Below, piece by piece: positions 1 to 12,689 of a stretch of DNA of 64,000 nucleotides. Within the stretch, counting starts at the first letter, position 1. Each line of letters opens with the position of its first letter. Under the pieces are notes generated by a model. The model searched no databases. It was not told the DNA's origin and saw only the letters and a list, made by a program, of their open reading frames with translations. Made by a program: the position numbers and the translations under genes. Source of the DNA: Arbacia lixula (lineage: Eukaryota > Echinodermata > Echinoidea > Arbacioida > Arbaciidae); assembly GCA_963669155.1 (NCBI GenBank), contig OZ022584.1:18850114-18914113 (forward strand). The letters run 5' to 3'.

Positions 1-125
1 AGAGGAAGGCACTACCTAATTAGAAATACAAGCTTAAGTTTAAAGTTTAAAACACCTGAATGTCTTGAATTTTTATGATGCGGCGGTCATCATAGATCAA
101 AGGAAGTCTATCCGAGCGTCTATCC
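1..125 (+). repeat. Dispersed repeat fragment, copy of 15663-15782
   Basis: The first 125 bases closely match 15663-15782: both contain a 'gcactRcctRattagaaata' stretch and, further on, 'ggcggtcatcatagatcaaa' and 'ctatccgagcg'. The element is cut by the window edge and followed by a poly-C run at about 127-143. No protein or terminal repeat can be assigned to it. Confidence 0.7.
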
Positions 126-143
126 CCCCCCCCCCCCCCCCCC

Positions 144-3142
144 ACTATACCCCCGATCACGGGAATTCAGCATGAAGGATATCGTTGCAATGTAAGATTG
201 TGCAGACGCCACGCCTTATGTTTATAAAGCCACACCACGTATTTGCACATTAACTGGTACTGATTCCCAACAATGACAGGTCAAAATACATGTATAACAC
301 AACACTATATTGTACATTTATTTTGTAATCTGTAAATCCATTTTTATTGCATAAATACAGGAAATACATCTAGTCACATATCAAAAATATGTTCAAAAAC
401 CATCACAAACTTTGGAGGAGGATCGCAGGAGCTTCCTCTTATACAATATTACAATATTTAATATTTTATACGAACCAGTTTCCACACAGAGTGGGGTAAA
501 AGCGTGCTCTCGTTTTCTCCAACCCTGATTTTCATTCTTTATTACACTGGCTGCGCAAATATTTGATATGGTCAAAATATACAGGCACAACAGCATTATG
601 ATGACATACATAAATCAATGCACTTTCATATTTTAGTGAACGTTGCATTACCTGTAAACCGGGGAGATGTGATAATTTATTTCTTATATCTCCCGGAGAA
701 AATCCCATTTTTGTTTCAGTTGCAAGATTGTTTATCATGACAAGATATGAAATCCGCAATAAAAGACAAATTATAATACGATGATAATCTAAATACTCCT
801 CCCTCACATTAAACATGTACATACAAGAATGCCTCAACGCCAATTTAGTTGTATATATTTGGCAAAAATGCCTAAGTAACATATACAAATGCAGTACAAA
901 TAACACTTATGAGAAAGAAAAAACTTCTTTCACGATGACAAATTATCTACATGCATTCCTTTGAATTCTATGGACCAAGTTCATTTTTGGCAGCATATCA
1001 CAACTATAAAATAATCTTCCTAATACAGTGAAAACTGGTTCAGTGACCACCTGGGGCCGTATTCCATAACATCTAAGAATTTTGTCTTAGACAGAAGATA
1101 AGACAAATTGCTTAGATTTTTTGACTTAAGCATGCTTATCTTGTTTATGGAATACTGCCCCTGGTTCTGAAAAAACACAGTTGTTTATATCCGCCTGAAT
1201 AATATTTCTCAGTGAAATTTGTATGAAGATAACCTGTTCATAATGTCACCCTACATATAAATAGAGACCATGCATATTGTCCCCTATAAGCTGTCTCTAA
1301 GTTTCACTGTATTGTGAAGCAGGCAGAAATATTCATAATGTCAGATCTGTACCTAATTTTTTTTCTCTCAAGAACACGCACATACACTATTGCTCAAAGC
1401 GGATTTAATCATGTAAGAGTGTTCACAATTCACAATTAAGCCACACTGTGGCTTTATATAATTGCATTACTTGATATAATTTGAAATTTCACTTAAAGTC
1501 ATAATTTCAAAGTGAGTTGCGAAAATTTTCAATTTTAACAAATCTTGATGGTTTTAGAGTTGACCTCAAAACCATAAAATATTACATGTTCATAATGACA
1601 TATTTCACACTTTTGATAAATGAATGTCTTCGTTCAGGATGGTTTCAAAGTAAGAATCCATACCTATCAAATCATGAAAATACTGACCTCGTATGCGATA
1701 CAGTAATATGCAAGGAATATTCCTCCAAAAAGTTGCCCATGACAATTAATTTATTGAAGCAAGTTGGAAGCATTGTAACCATCTGTGTTTTCTAAACATG
1801 AATCCTCACTGAAAAAACCTACACAAATCATCACATGCACATCTTAACAACAATACATGTTGATTCCTTATCTAAATACAATTCAAGACTTGTACATACT
1901 TCTTTAGTAAGGCACTATCCATGCAAGGGCAATACCATTAATAAGCTGAACACTAATAGGGTTTAATCAAGGAGGTTCTAGGCAAGCTGGAGATACAGCT
2001 CGCGGAAATTTTTTTCTACCAGCTTCCAAGCCGCCTCTTACTAGCAGCTGCTCTCAACAATGTGATGCATATGCGATTGCGTCACATTCACCTTGATTCT
2101 ATATTAAGTCATATGCATTCCTATAAATGCATACATTTCAGCTTTTGCTGCTGGACTTTAAATTTGGTCACTTATTAATTTTTTATGTTATTAATAAGGA
2201 CAAGCGAATACGAAATTTGATACATTTTGAGATGGAAATACTAGCTTGGGCGTAGGTGGGCAAGTTTTTCATGTTACTCGTCTGAACATGCAATTTTTCA
2301 ATGGAATATGATGCGGAACATTGTGAAATTGAGACTTTTATACTGCAACTTGCCATATTGTAACAATATTCTTCGATCGAATCTTCATAGATGCATCGTA
2401 GGTATTACATGTCACAAGTCACAACTGCGCAAGCATACTGAGTGAGGATATTTCCCAAAAGTGAGGATATTTCCCAGAATTCTTCTGCGCATCCAATTTT
2501 GTTTCAATTTCAAATCCAGGCAAAAATCATCCAGAGAATCAGCGGCTTCTAACATGGGCGATCAAAGAGAAAAATCTTTGTAAAGCGTTCTTTTATATAA
2601 CTAGAAGGAGAGTACAATGAATCTGCATTAATTAAATGGCAGCTGGATATCCATGTGCTTGAACATCCCTGGTTTAACCAAACATAATAATTCTAGTGTC
2701 ACAAACACTGTTTCCTTATGAAATGATTCTATGCCATAGCAAGATAGAATGATGGCAAGTGTTCATCTGCTACAATATCAAGTCAATGAGCAAAGGCTAT
2801 TTGATAAAATCATTTAAGTGGCAGAAACAAGAGGTTTAAGGACAGAGCACAAAGGAAACACAATTACACATTTTTTCTGATGTTTCTTACTGTTTCATTT
2901 TTGATTGGTTACAACACGGTTTTGCTATAACAAGTAAAATGTCTAGGTAGTGACAACCTCGGTATAATGAGAGTTGAATGTATCAAGGTTTAATTTTATA
3001 TAAAAACTCTGGATTCTAGCAAACTGGCTTTTACTGCTCGTCATATAAGCCAATGTGTCTTTTCTCATATACTCACATATTGCTGTTTTGCAATGATGTC
3101 ATTGTATTAATAAAATCATTTCATTGGCCGAAATGAGTGTTC
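144..3142. other. About 3 kb with no recognisable gene
   Basis: The region is AT-rich with only short, non-homologous open frames on both strands. Apart from the small palindromic element at 1053-1161 and a short direct repeat of 'gtgaggatatttccca' near 2443-2477, I see nothing that supports a gene. Part of it could be an extended 3' UTR of the neighbouring minus-strand CHMP7 gene or of a gene outside the window. Confidence 0.5.
1053..1161. mobile_element. Short palindromic MITE (109 bp)
   Basis: The sequence starts GGGGCCGTATTCCATAA and ends with the near-perfect reverse complement TTATGGAATACTGCCCC, giving terminal inverted repeats of about 17 bp. The interior also pairs partly with itself (cttagac / agataaga motifs). 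It has no coding capacity. Size and form are those of a non-autonomous DNA transposon; the superfamily is not determined. Confidence 0.7.
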
Positions 3143-3148
3143 TTTATT
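3143..3148 (-). terminator. Probable polyadenylation signal of CHMP7
   Basis: The minus strand reads AATAAA here, about 30 bases after the TGA at 3181-3179. It is the first canonical hexamer after the stop. The implied 3' UTR would be very short; longer forms using downstream signals are possible. Confidence 0.45.
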
Positions 3149-3178
3149 CTAATCTTAAATTCTACTCTAGATTTGTAG

Positions 3179-5033
3179 TCAGGAGGCCAGCAGTGTGCGT
3201 TGTATACTGTCTCCATGATTGGATGAGTCGAGCTCAGCAGGAGATTCGGTAGGCACCTCAGGTAGGTCCAACATGGCAGCAGACATTGAACTGGCATCTG
3301 CAATTATAATAGTGGGATTGAATCAACAACAATCAATACAACAATGGGTGGCTCATAATGTGCAAAGGCATGGAAAACTTGATGTTTAGGACTGTCTATG
3401 CATTCAGATAAAACCAATAAAAACACTGTTCAAGAAAAAAAAAACACCTTTTTAGGCTAAGCTCAACTTGAATAAAAGCAGAACAATTTATATTTAAATT
3501 ATGATAAAGCTTGGGGCAGGTTTGAGGAAAATTGAAGAAAATGACAAAAGTCACAGCTTGTTGCAAATTCTTATTCACCCATGGCCAATCGCAATGATTG
3601 CATTGGCAAGTCTAGCTGCAGCATACAATTACATGCTAGAAATGTTTTGATTACAGTATACAGGGAAACCCTGTTATAACGAGGAGGACGGGACCCACAC
3701 TTTTTCCTCGCTAGGGCCGATTGCTTGCTATACTAGTACATGATCAAAACATACAGAAACAAATTCATCTATAGGACTACACAAACAATAATATTTACCG
3801 CTAGGACTGAAGAATTTAAATGGCTTTGCAAGCATTCTTAACTGAATTCATTAGCTAAAAAATTCACTAAAATATCTAACAGCACAGTTGAAAATGTAAA
3901 TAAATGACACTTCGAACGCCTCCGTTTTATAGTGACAAATGAAGCAGCGGGGAGGCTAATACCCGGCCGCGCCTGCTGTCATGACCGCGTGTAAGCAATG
4001 AATGATCATTGAACGCGCGCAATCTTCATGAACGGCCGGTCGTACACGCGCGGTGTTACATGTGTGTCGAGGCTCGCCATGTGCGTGCGCGACTGTGTTG
4101 ATGGTTGGGCGCGGGGGAGTGGCAGTACCGCACGCGCGTAATAGCATATGTGGTTGTGTGTGTGTGATCAGCGTTTAACGGCGCGAAGAAAATTGCTTGT
4201 GCTGTTGTTGCATTTCCCTCGCTGGGCGGCGTGGCTGAAGGGAGTGCTCGTAATAACGGAGTCAATTTGATTTCTTTTTCTTTATTCTTGGGCTGGGAAT
4301 TTGCCTCGCTATAGCCGATCTTGTCATATGAAAACAGAATACACGGAGGTCTATGGAAGAAAAATTGGGACCCAAGAAATGTCCTCGTAATAACAGGGTT
4401 CTTGCTATACCCGTGCTCGTTATAACGGGGTTTGCCTGTACTAGCTGCAGTATACAATTACATACTAGAATTTTATTTATTACAAGGATTTGACAATTCT
4501 AGCAGACTTTCACTACATGCAAGATCAAAGTGTGACATCATATGAGCATGTTGTCAAGACAACTTGTTATAAGCTGTGTATGTAGAGCAAACAGCGTTGA
4601 TCTGAGCAGAGACTTCAATTGTGAGTGCTCGACACTAAGCCCACTAGACAATGTTTGAACCAGTAAAATGCTGACTTGAGTGATGTTGTTTACAAACAGA
4701 ACCCTGCATTGGACATAGGATATGTACCATTTTGGTACTCTATACAAAATGAAACGGACCTGCTGAAACGGACGATCTGTTGTCTTTGGAAGGGGATGCC
4801 ATTGATACATCTCCATCCCCCTTTAGAAGTGACACTAGTTCCGACTCCAGAGAATCAGCATCGATATCAGCCCCTAGGTTCACTGTGTCATCGATGGACT
4901 TGTTCCCTTGGACGAGAGTGTCGTCAATTTCATTGCACATCTCCATCACCTGAGCAAGAGGAGAAGGAGAGATAGAAGGAGGGAGTGAGAAAGGTGGAGG
5001 GAGGGAAAGAGAAAAAGGAAGAAAGGGAGAGAA

Positions 5034-5076
<43 letters not shown>

Positions 5077-8000
5077 GGAAGAAACTAAGTGCTACGTCAA
5101 AGTAGTGTTGAATTCTATCATTCACAAGGACATGGAAAGCAGGACAATATGAAGCCCCCCCAAATAAAAACTTGATGTATTTGGTGAGGAACAATCAACC
5201 ATGTTCCTGTGATAATTCCCAATAGCTCCCTCTATGTTGGCTCACACAAAAGTAATTTCTACATGTATATTGCAAAATAATGCATACTTCAACCTTACAA
5301 ACTCATGATCACTCTCTAGTTTAAGCTTATGTGTGTGGTATATACTGGCATATGGTTGCCAAGAAGCTTATCTCAAAAACATTTTCTGCTAGGTACCAAA
5401 TTATTTCACCTGGCTACGGGGTGGGACAAGTATGGCTAAAACAATTATTCCAAAAGTATATTCATCTGGCCGCACTCGAACCCTAGATCTCCCATTTAAG
5501 ATGCAACATCTCATACTGCTAGACCATAGTGTTCCCATAAACATTTATATCATAAGACTGATGGATATACCTCCTGGATGTCTGATATAGTTTCCTCCAT
5601 CGCTTCTGGGGTGAGACCATTGTCCGCAAACGTCTTCCTCAGGGCTTGGGCCCCAGATCTGTAGGCCTCCATCACCTTGGAGAGGAGCAAAGAACACAAA
5701 TGTGGTTTCTTAAGTCCTTAAGCCCACGTTCACATTGGTCATTTAATTTAAACAGCATACTAAATGTGGACTAACATTATGGGGCACAAAATAAATCATC
5801 GGATACTGTCACCAATATTCACCACAGAATCACAACAGTGGGTGATATCCATTGCTGTAGTTATGTGGACAAACTCAATATGCCACAGTGATTCTGAGGC
5901 CACAATCAATTATATTGAATCAATAATAAATGTTTCCTGTTGTTTTAAATGGCATCCCATGAAGCTAGTTCAGGTTTAGTTCACTGTCTACGTTACACCT
6001 CTATACTGGATGAGAACAATTGATGTTTTATAGGGCTGCTTTTCTGCATTTCTGAGCCCCTGATTAATTTTCTCACTAAAGTACATTAAATCAATACTAC
6101 ACAAGTGACAATCAATTTCCCTGTAATCACTACGCTACATACTTTATATTTTATATTTAACATTTTGTTTTTCTCAGAGTATAATGGGCAGCACCACTGG
6201 GAGTTTCACAGCATCAAGCTTGAACAAAAGTCCTCGCATATCAATCTCAGTGAAAAGGTTACACAGAGGCACAGAGTGATTTAGCCCCTGCAAAGCAAAA
6301 AATGTCCTAATACCAAAAGAACAATTAATTTAGAGATTTCGTTCATGACTTCACGATTGAACTGTATTCCACACAAATTGATATTCATCTGCACCCCCCT
6401 CCCCCCCTCCCCCCCCCCCCCACGTCTCTGCAAATCATAATGACATGTATTTGTAGTATCATTATCAGAAGTAGCAGTATTATAATTATCATGATTTTTG
6501 TCATCATTATAATTATGATAATTTTTATCATCATTGTAGTTATCATAATCATAATCATATGATTCACATTAATATAATTACAATAATCATTGTAATTACC
6601 ATCTTCTCTGATTCTGCCGAGTGGAGCCTGTCCTGCAGCTGCTGTAATGTCTCCAGGGTAGCCTCGGAGTTCTCCAGCTTCTTCTGGGCCAACTTCTTCC
6701 TTCTGAGGGCGCTCTTTGCCTAAACAACGAGAAACAACATGGGTACAAGTAGGTTGATTTACTGTGAGTTGTAAATGCGTCTACTGCTGTAAGATGCAGA
6801 GGCTTATTAAAATATGTGTTGCTTCTTTCTGCCGCTTAACTGTTGTCCATAACTGGGTATGTGCCTGAAAAATAGGATTTTTGTGATGAAATACAGGCTT
6901 ATGAATTAGATAAAGTTGAAAAATATATGTCCCATCTACTTCTAACAGAAATCATATATCATATGTGTGCATGAGCTGCTTGCATACAGCATATCCAGTG
7001 GCCATGTAACCAAATTAGATTTCTGATTCTTCTGCTTTAATCACTGAAACCAGGTGGTACTTTTGTCTATGGAAATTGGTTGCTTTTTTTAAATAGGATA
7101 TAACAGGTGAAATCGCCAACTACTGTACTTTGAAAAAAAAAAAATTAAAAACTAAATTTCTCACAATGGTTTTTGAAGTGCCCAAAAAACAAAAATGGCC
7201 ACATGCAGGATTCTCTACTTTAAAACTAAAAAACTGAGCTTTTGTTGCACTTACAGAGCTTTTCATTCCTTTCCGCAGATACTGCCTGGCCTCTTGCTCT
7301 CCCTGCTGCATGGATGATGAGAGTCTCTCAATGGTCACTTGCATGGACGCAATGGTCTTCCGTAATCTAAGAGAAGTACAAGGAATATGTTATACCGGTG
7401 CCTATGTATTGCAGTGTGACTGATTTTCATGGTCTTTCAAAATCGGAGAGGTACAAAGCATGTTATATATCGGTATGTATCAATTCCAGTTTGACTGGAC
7501 AGAGTGATGGTTTTCGGTAATTTACGAGAGGTATGAAGAATTATACATCGGTACCTATGAATTCAAGCTTGACTGACATGCATGAGAGTAATTCTCGGGG
7601 TCGGACATCTGGGGATTTTCACTTGCAAACATAGAAACAGATCGCGCTAAGGTGCAAACAGTGCAGAAGCGAACTCGCTGTACATGCCGGGCGCCTGGCT
7701 AACCAGGCTTAGTGTTTCGCTGGCTCTGTGACTCAGCTGGGCAGCATATAAAATGATAAAGCACATCTTGCCTTGCTTTGGAACACCCGTACACACAATA
7801 TATTTTCACCATTGTCCAGCAAATCAAAATTAAGTAAAAAGCGCTATAAATATAATGGAAAAGCAGTTCAAATCAACTATAAGTTCAAAGAATATCCAGA
7901 ACCTGCACAGTCAACACATGATCGCACCCTCTGTTTGCACCTTTACCAAAATGACCAATCGCAAAGTTAGGGAAATTATGTGACTGTGACGTCATGCCGA

Positions 8001-10707
8001 CCATGAGAATAGCCTCGCTAGGTGAAGTACACGTAAAAAGATAATGTTATACCGATGCCTACACATGAATTTCAGTTTAACTGACTTGCACGGGAGCAAT
8101 GGTCTTCTGGAATCTAAGAAAAGTTTGGAGAATGTTATATCTGTACCCATGAATCTTACCTTGACTGACTTGCATGGAAACAAGAGTCAAAATACTCAAA
8201 TTTTGAGCCGTTATGTGATTACATAATGTTGTGTTATATTGGTACATCTGATGCATGTATACAAAATTGGCATCAAAAATGGATAAAGCTCACATGTTAT
8301 CTAATTGTCATCCTCATTTCAAATACCATCTATCATTAATGATATCCTGAAAGCAAAGCAAGAATAAGGCCTGTGGTCACAGCAGAGAGGTTGTTCTGGG
8401 ATGATGGGTTCCTTTATCTTACCATTCCTGCACTTTCCCTAATAAGCAAATTCCATCAAACTTACCTGAGAGTTCCAAGTTCAGTGGATGTCACTGGTGA
8501 TACTGATTTCTGACCTTTTGCTGCAAACTTTATAACCTGAAAATGTGGAAATGAAAGTTAAATAAGAAAGCTTGAGTAACAAATGTTATTTGTAATAAAC
8601 AATGTTATTTATATTAACAAATGTAGGAACAGACATTGACAAGCTATAATCAATTATTCAGAATTTCCCTTTAAATATCATCTGCCTTTGATTCTGAAGG
8701 TAGCATTGAAACTGGAGGTAAATGCTAGTATATTACCAGTAGATCTGAATTGAACAAACAAACATGTAAGGATGTATATATTTATATAAAGCTCATGCAT
8801 CAAAGTGGCCCGGATAATAATTTTCCAGGAAGTTGTGATTGCCTTCATGATGCCAAGGGATTCTGAACCTAAGAGTTAATGCTTTCAGCATTCTTCTATT
8901 TTAGATGTCTTATAGTACAAAATACAATGATTGTGTATTTTGAGCACACGTTGGCATATGTGACTCAACAATTTGTACCTTGGTGTTATCGTCCATCGTC
9001 ACAAGAGCCTCTTTCCTCCTCTGAAGATGGGAGAGGATGAGGTCAAAGGTTGTTTCATCTTTGCACAGGTCAACGCACTCCTCTCGGAATGAAGCATACT
9101 CCACCACATGGTCTGTATCACCGCTCTGCAGCCGGCTATGGTGTCTGCTGAGAACTGCCTCGCCAAACTCCTGAAGAAAGGAAGCACACATTTGTCACTG
9201 GTTTCATATCTTCCTTTAAATTTAATAATTCATGTTTTGCCTAGGAAATTGAAAATTAGGAGTATCTTACATGTGTGCGGGTTATATAAAATAAAAAAAT
9301 ATTATTTGTAATCCTTAGCGAACTGAATTATACCCCAATATACCATTTGTACTCTAAAACTATTAAATAAGCAAGTGGATTAATACTACAAACATTTTTC
9401 ATGTACTCAATTGTATTTTCTGTTTTAGGACTTCATCCTCACTATATAAAAAGGAGAGAAAAGAAGGAGAGGAGAAAAGGTGAGAGATATTACCAGAGGA
9501 TGAGAAAGAGGATCATGATATGGGAGGGGAAGAGAGGAGACAAGATGGGAGAGAATGATGTTAAGGGTTTGTTTTTAAAAGGAGAATGAAAGAGAGGCAG
9601 GAGAGGAACGACAATCCTGAAAACACAAGGATGGAGGGATACATGTAAACAGAAACCCTAACCACATTTACACTATACTATACCTTGAGTAGTTCTGGAG
9701 CCACAAATTCTCCCTGGAGTTGTACGTTTGGATGCTGAAAGGCAGAGAAAGCCCATCTGAGTGGTCTGTGGATCATGGCGTTCATTCCCCATGATACCCA
9801 GCTCCCATTGGCTTTCATGTCATCCATTCTAACCAGCTGACCACCTCTACAATGCAACAATTAGGGAAGAAATTATAACAATACTGATATAATGTACTTG
9901 ATCTGTGAACTGCTAGTAGTAACTATTCTTTGCATGTTTTCATGGCTACTACATGTATGTACTGCACATCTTTTTTGGGACTCTTTTCCATGTGTTTAAA
10001 TATGTGTCATCTTATATAACCAATTCTTTATAAAAAAAAATTGTAATTCTGCTTCTGGTAGCTATGATGCTTTTCATGGAATAAACATTTTAAAACCAAA
10101 TCAAATACTGTTTTGTCATTAATAATTTGTGTTACATTTTTCTGTCAGATATCATCTTGATTATGGTCAATGGCAAATGCGCAAAGTACTTTGACAATTA
10201 ACAGCATCATCAGGTCATTAAACTAACTGGAAATTAAAGATGTTTACATAATAAGCCATACCGTAGCCAAAGTTGTAGGTGAAGCCGTTCGTTAATGAAG
10301 CTGTTTAATAAAGCACGAAACCATTTGACATTGTTGACTGATGTAAAAATCTTTTGTTGCGCAAATAAGATGGACAATAATTATGTAAAAAGTGATGATT
10401 GTTCAGTTTTTAACATAACATACCTTTGCATTTCCCTGACAACTCCATCGATACATTTTGGGATGACTCCATTCCTTCTGAACTTCTGGGACAAATACTC
10501 GACTGAAAATGACAGGCATTTTTCTGTCCTTCCCAAATTCATCACAAGCTCAGACCAGAATTTCAGTTTGTTGTCCCAGTCACGGGGATTCAGTTGCCGG
10601 TTTTCACGAAAACCAGAGAAAAGATAACCCATACGCTCATCATCGTCCCAACATTCTGGCAAATATCCACGTTCTTCCTCCATTGTTCTACTCAATATGG
10701 AAGACAT
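3179..10707 (-). CDS. CHMP7: Charged multivesicular body protein 7 (nine exons, 451 aa)
   Basis: ESCRT-III-related protein that, in animals, binds LEM2 at the inner nuclear membrane and nucleates ESCRT-III during nuclear-envelope resealing; it also acts in endosomal sorting. Exons on the minus strand: 10707-10424, 9846-9684, 9170-8979, 8536-8466, 7366-7255, 6719-6600, 5675-5571, 4949-4760, 3297-3179. All junctions are GT/AG, all phases agree, and the sum is 1356 nt, or 451 aa, against about 453 in human. Residues 1-230 form the winged-helix ESCRT-II-like half (WDDDERMGYLFSGFR; SWVSWGM; APELLK). Residues 230-400 are the Snf7-like helical core (LRRKKLAQKKLENSEATLE; MEAYRSGAQAL). An acidic LESELVSLL segment and the motif LPEVPTESP follow near the C terminus. 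The first ATG has a weak context; Met9 (10683, acaATGG) is a stronger alternative start. Assignment rests on recalled family similarity. Confidence 0.93.
3661..4438. mobile_element. pogo/Tigger-like non-autonomous element in CHMP7 intron 8
   Basis: Ends are inverted repeats: the left begins CAGGGAAACCCTGTTATAAC and the right, reverse-complemented, begins CAGGCAAACCCCGTTATAAC. The element is flanked directly by TA on both sides (3659-3660 and 4439-4440), the target duplication of Tc1/mariner-pogo elements. It is 778 bp long, with a GC-rich, CpG-rich middle (about 3960-4250) unlike the surrounding intron. Open frames across it are translations of the terminal repeats and show no transposase DDD/DDE pattern. 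Confidence 0.8.
4960..5081. repeat. Purine tract (GA)n plus poly-G
   Basis: Imperfect then perfect GA repeats (5036-5066) end in a G run of about 12. It lies in CHMP7 intron 7, immediately upstream (minus strand) of exon 8, so on the transcript it forms a long polypyrimidine tract before the acceptor. Confidence 0.85.
5461..5540 (-). repeat. tRNA-derived SINE-like sequence
   Basis: Read on the minus strand, the stretch has an A-box-like TGGTCTAGCAGT and, about 35 bases on, a B-box GGTTCGAGTGC, in tRNA order and spacing. The acceptor ends do not pair and no clean anticodon stem is seen, so it is not a working tRNA. It sits in CHMP7 intron 7. This fits the head of a tRNA-derived SINE. Confidence 0.55.
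6391..6590. repeat. C-rich run and degenerate ATT/ATC repeat
   Basis: A C/CT-rich run (6393-6421) is followed by degenerate trinucleotides of the 'atcattatcat' type up to exon 6 of CHMP7. Confidence 0.8.
7335..8190. repeat. Degenerate tandem copies of the CHMP7 exon 5 boundary
   Basis: The true exon 5 start (acceptor at 7367-7368) lies in a unit of about 80-95 bp that recurs imperfectly at about 7420-7495, 7496-7590, 8031-8135 and 8136-8190. Shared words are 'gcaatggtcttc', 'aatctaaga' and 'gttatac/tcggtgcctat', followed by 'ttgactgacttgcat'. The copy near 8085-8125 still has an AG acceptor followed by an open frame like that of exon 5. Confidence 0.6.
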
Positions 10708-11529
10708 ATTATTCTAAAAACAAATTGTGGACAAATAGCATATTCTGGTACAACAACCGCAGGAACGACAACGCATTACAGGACCAGAGTTAGACGCAGT
10801 GTTTACACTCAGCTCACAGTGCAGTGCATAAATGTACTGTACGTCCATTGTGCGAAATCTAGCAACACAAAATACGAAGTATATTGTTTCACTACGGTAT
10901 CCTTGAAATGTCAATCGAAAGCAAAGTTATGGCGACCTTCAAAACTACAATGTACTGTATATGGTGTAGTCTCTCTGGTCATATTGAATAGACGTACTGT
11001 AGCAACATACTAACGTAGAGTTCCAACATATTCGAACTTTATTATGTATTATTATGTATTATTTTGTATCATATCACAAAAGATACCTACGAGAGTACCG
11101 AAACTTGCCCTACATCAACAACTAATACTTATATGCAAACTGTACGCTTATCGACTTTTGCGTTTTTTATATGTGACATGATAAAAACAGAAATGTACAA
11201 AAAGCAGCTTTGAAAAGGTATGGACCTTAGATTACTCTAACTTCATATCAAGATATGTGCTATATAATTCTTATCTCGCTAATATATATTTTTCTGGAAG
11301 TATGAAGGAATGTGTATATTACCGTGAAATGAAAAAAGATAGGTAATATAATAAAAATTCACATTTGTTGCCTAGAATTGTTATAGGAATCACCACAAAG
11401 CCAAACAAATGTAGTAGGAAATGTTATCCATTTTAATATGACACCTCATAATGTGGGAAAATGTTCCATTCAAATGCTATCTTAAATAGTGGTCAATACT
11501 ACTTTTTCAGGGCGGCCATTTTGAAAAAT
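10708..11529. other. CHMP7 5' flank with amylase-flank-like relic
   Basis: This holds the presumed CHMP7 promoter, though no TATA box or CpG cluster stands out. From 10863 to about 11020 it resembles 25053-25200, the DNA just downstream of amylase 1 (shared 'aacacaaaatac', 'cttgaaat', 'atcgatagcaaag'-like words). The rest is AT-rich with nothing recognisable. Confidence 0.5.
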
Positions 11530-11890
11530 GGTTGCCTTCTTCTTCTTTCGTGTGAAGTAGTAGAACATCAAGCTATTTCTTGGAGCTGCGTAAGCCAGTT
11601 GACTTGTGCGTCTTTTGGGCGCGACAGATCAGTCATCCCGTCAGGGGGTTGGAGGTGGGGACAGTGGTACAGGATACGATCTGCCGACTGCTCGTCTGCA
11701 CCACAGGTGCATGCTGGTGAATCCCTGAGTTGCCATTTCTTTCCAGGAGCATCTTGCAAAAGAAGTCCACCTAGAAAATTTGCAGACTGGTCTCTCAAAC
11801 ACATTGATACCAATCAACCTTGTAGAACAGTGCATGTAAGGTAAACCTGTATTGCCCCCTGGATATTCGATAGGTATATTTAAAAGCAAT
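11530..11890 (-). mobile_element. Non-LTR retrotransposon (LINE) 3' end fragment
   Basis: A minus-strand frame (about 11813-11568) encodes LRDSPACTCGADEQSADRIL, then YHCPHLQPPDGM and WLTQLQEIA, then stop. This C-x-C...H...C tail is typical of the ORF2 C terminus of many animal LINEs. It is followed by an AAG/GAA-rich tail (about 11535-11550), as expected at a LINE 3' end. Upstream the frame breaks. It is a 5'-truncated, dead copy. Confidence 0.75.
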
Positions 11891-11908
11891 TTCACTTATA
11901 CCATGCTC

Positions 11909-11909
<1 letters not shown>

Positions 11910-11949
<40 letters not shown>

Positions 11950-12085
11950 GTCTTTCTCTCTTTCTTTCTCCCTCTCTCTCCCCCTCGTTTCCCTCTCCAT
12001 CTCTCTTCTCTCTCCCTTTTCCTTAATTCCCTCTCTCTCCTCCTCTCTTATTACTTCACTTTCTACCCCCTACATCCCCCCCAAA

Positions 12086-12157
<72 letters not shown>

Positions 12158-12165
12158 ATCTCATT
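11910..12165. repeat. (CT)n microsatellite cluster
   Basis: Long CT runs (11912-11940, 12088-12160) are joined by pyrimidine-rich sequence. Long Ser/Leu open frames here are artefacts of the repeat. Confidence 0.95.
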
Positions 12166-12689
12166 TGACGCGTTTTCTTTATTTTCATTATCTTCCCTTA
12201 TCTCTCATCGGAATTGTATTCTCCCTAGCTCTGTTGCCTTTCCTTTGACGTCCATTCCTGAATGCTCTTGCTGCTTCCACCATTCATTCCCATTTATCAA
12301 GATACCCTCGTTCATACCTGGTTTCACCTCTGTCCCAACCTTGACCGCATGACTACATGTGTAACTATTCTCATACGTTTGAGTGAAAGGGCTTTCTAAA
12401 GTAATTGCAATGCCCCATCTTGTAAATGAATGAAATGCCCTGTACAAAAGATTGCATGTTCAAATCCATCTTGTTCCAAGATTTTTGTCCGACTCGTTTT
12501 TCATTCACTTACAGGATGGATCACGCTGTTATTACTATTACTAGGTGTAATATGCGTACCATTTCTTGCCCAGTTAGCAGTAGAAGATTTTTGGCCGTAT
12601 AGTTCTATATTCATTTGAACTACATGATGGAACACAAAAAATAGGTCTTGCAGACTTGAAGTCCTGACATCCCTGAGGTGCGCTGATTT

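Noticed and set aside
532-906. 124-codon minus-strand frame as a gene
   Set aside because: AT-rich, no domain, no start context; chance open frame.
4056-4457. 133-codon minus-strand frame as a gene
   Set aside because: It lies within the pogo-like element and starts in its terminal repeat; no transposase motifs.
5461-5540. Functional tRNA gene
   Set aside because: A and B boxes are present but acceptor and anticodon stems do not pair; better explained as a SINE head.
11852-12352. Ser/Leu-rich frames over CT tracts (also at 26240-26795, 52629-53212, 56527-57053)
   Set aside because: Direct products of dinucleotide repeats.
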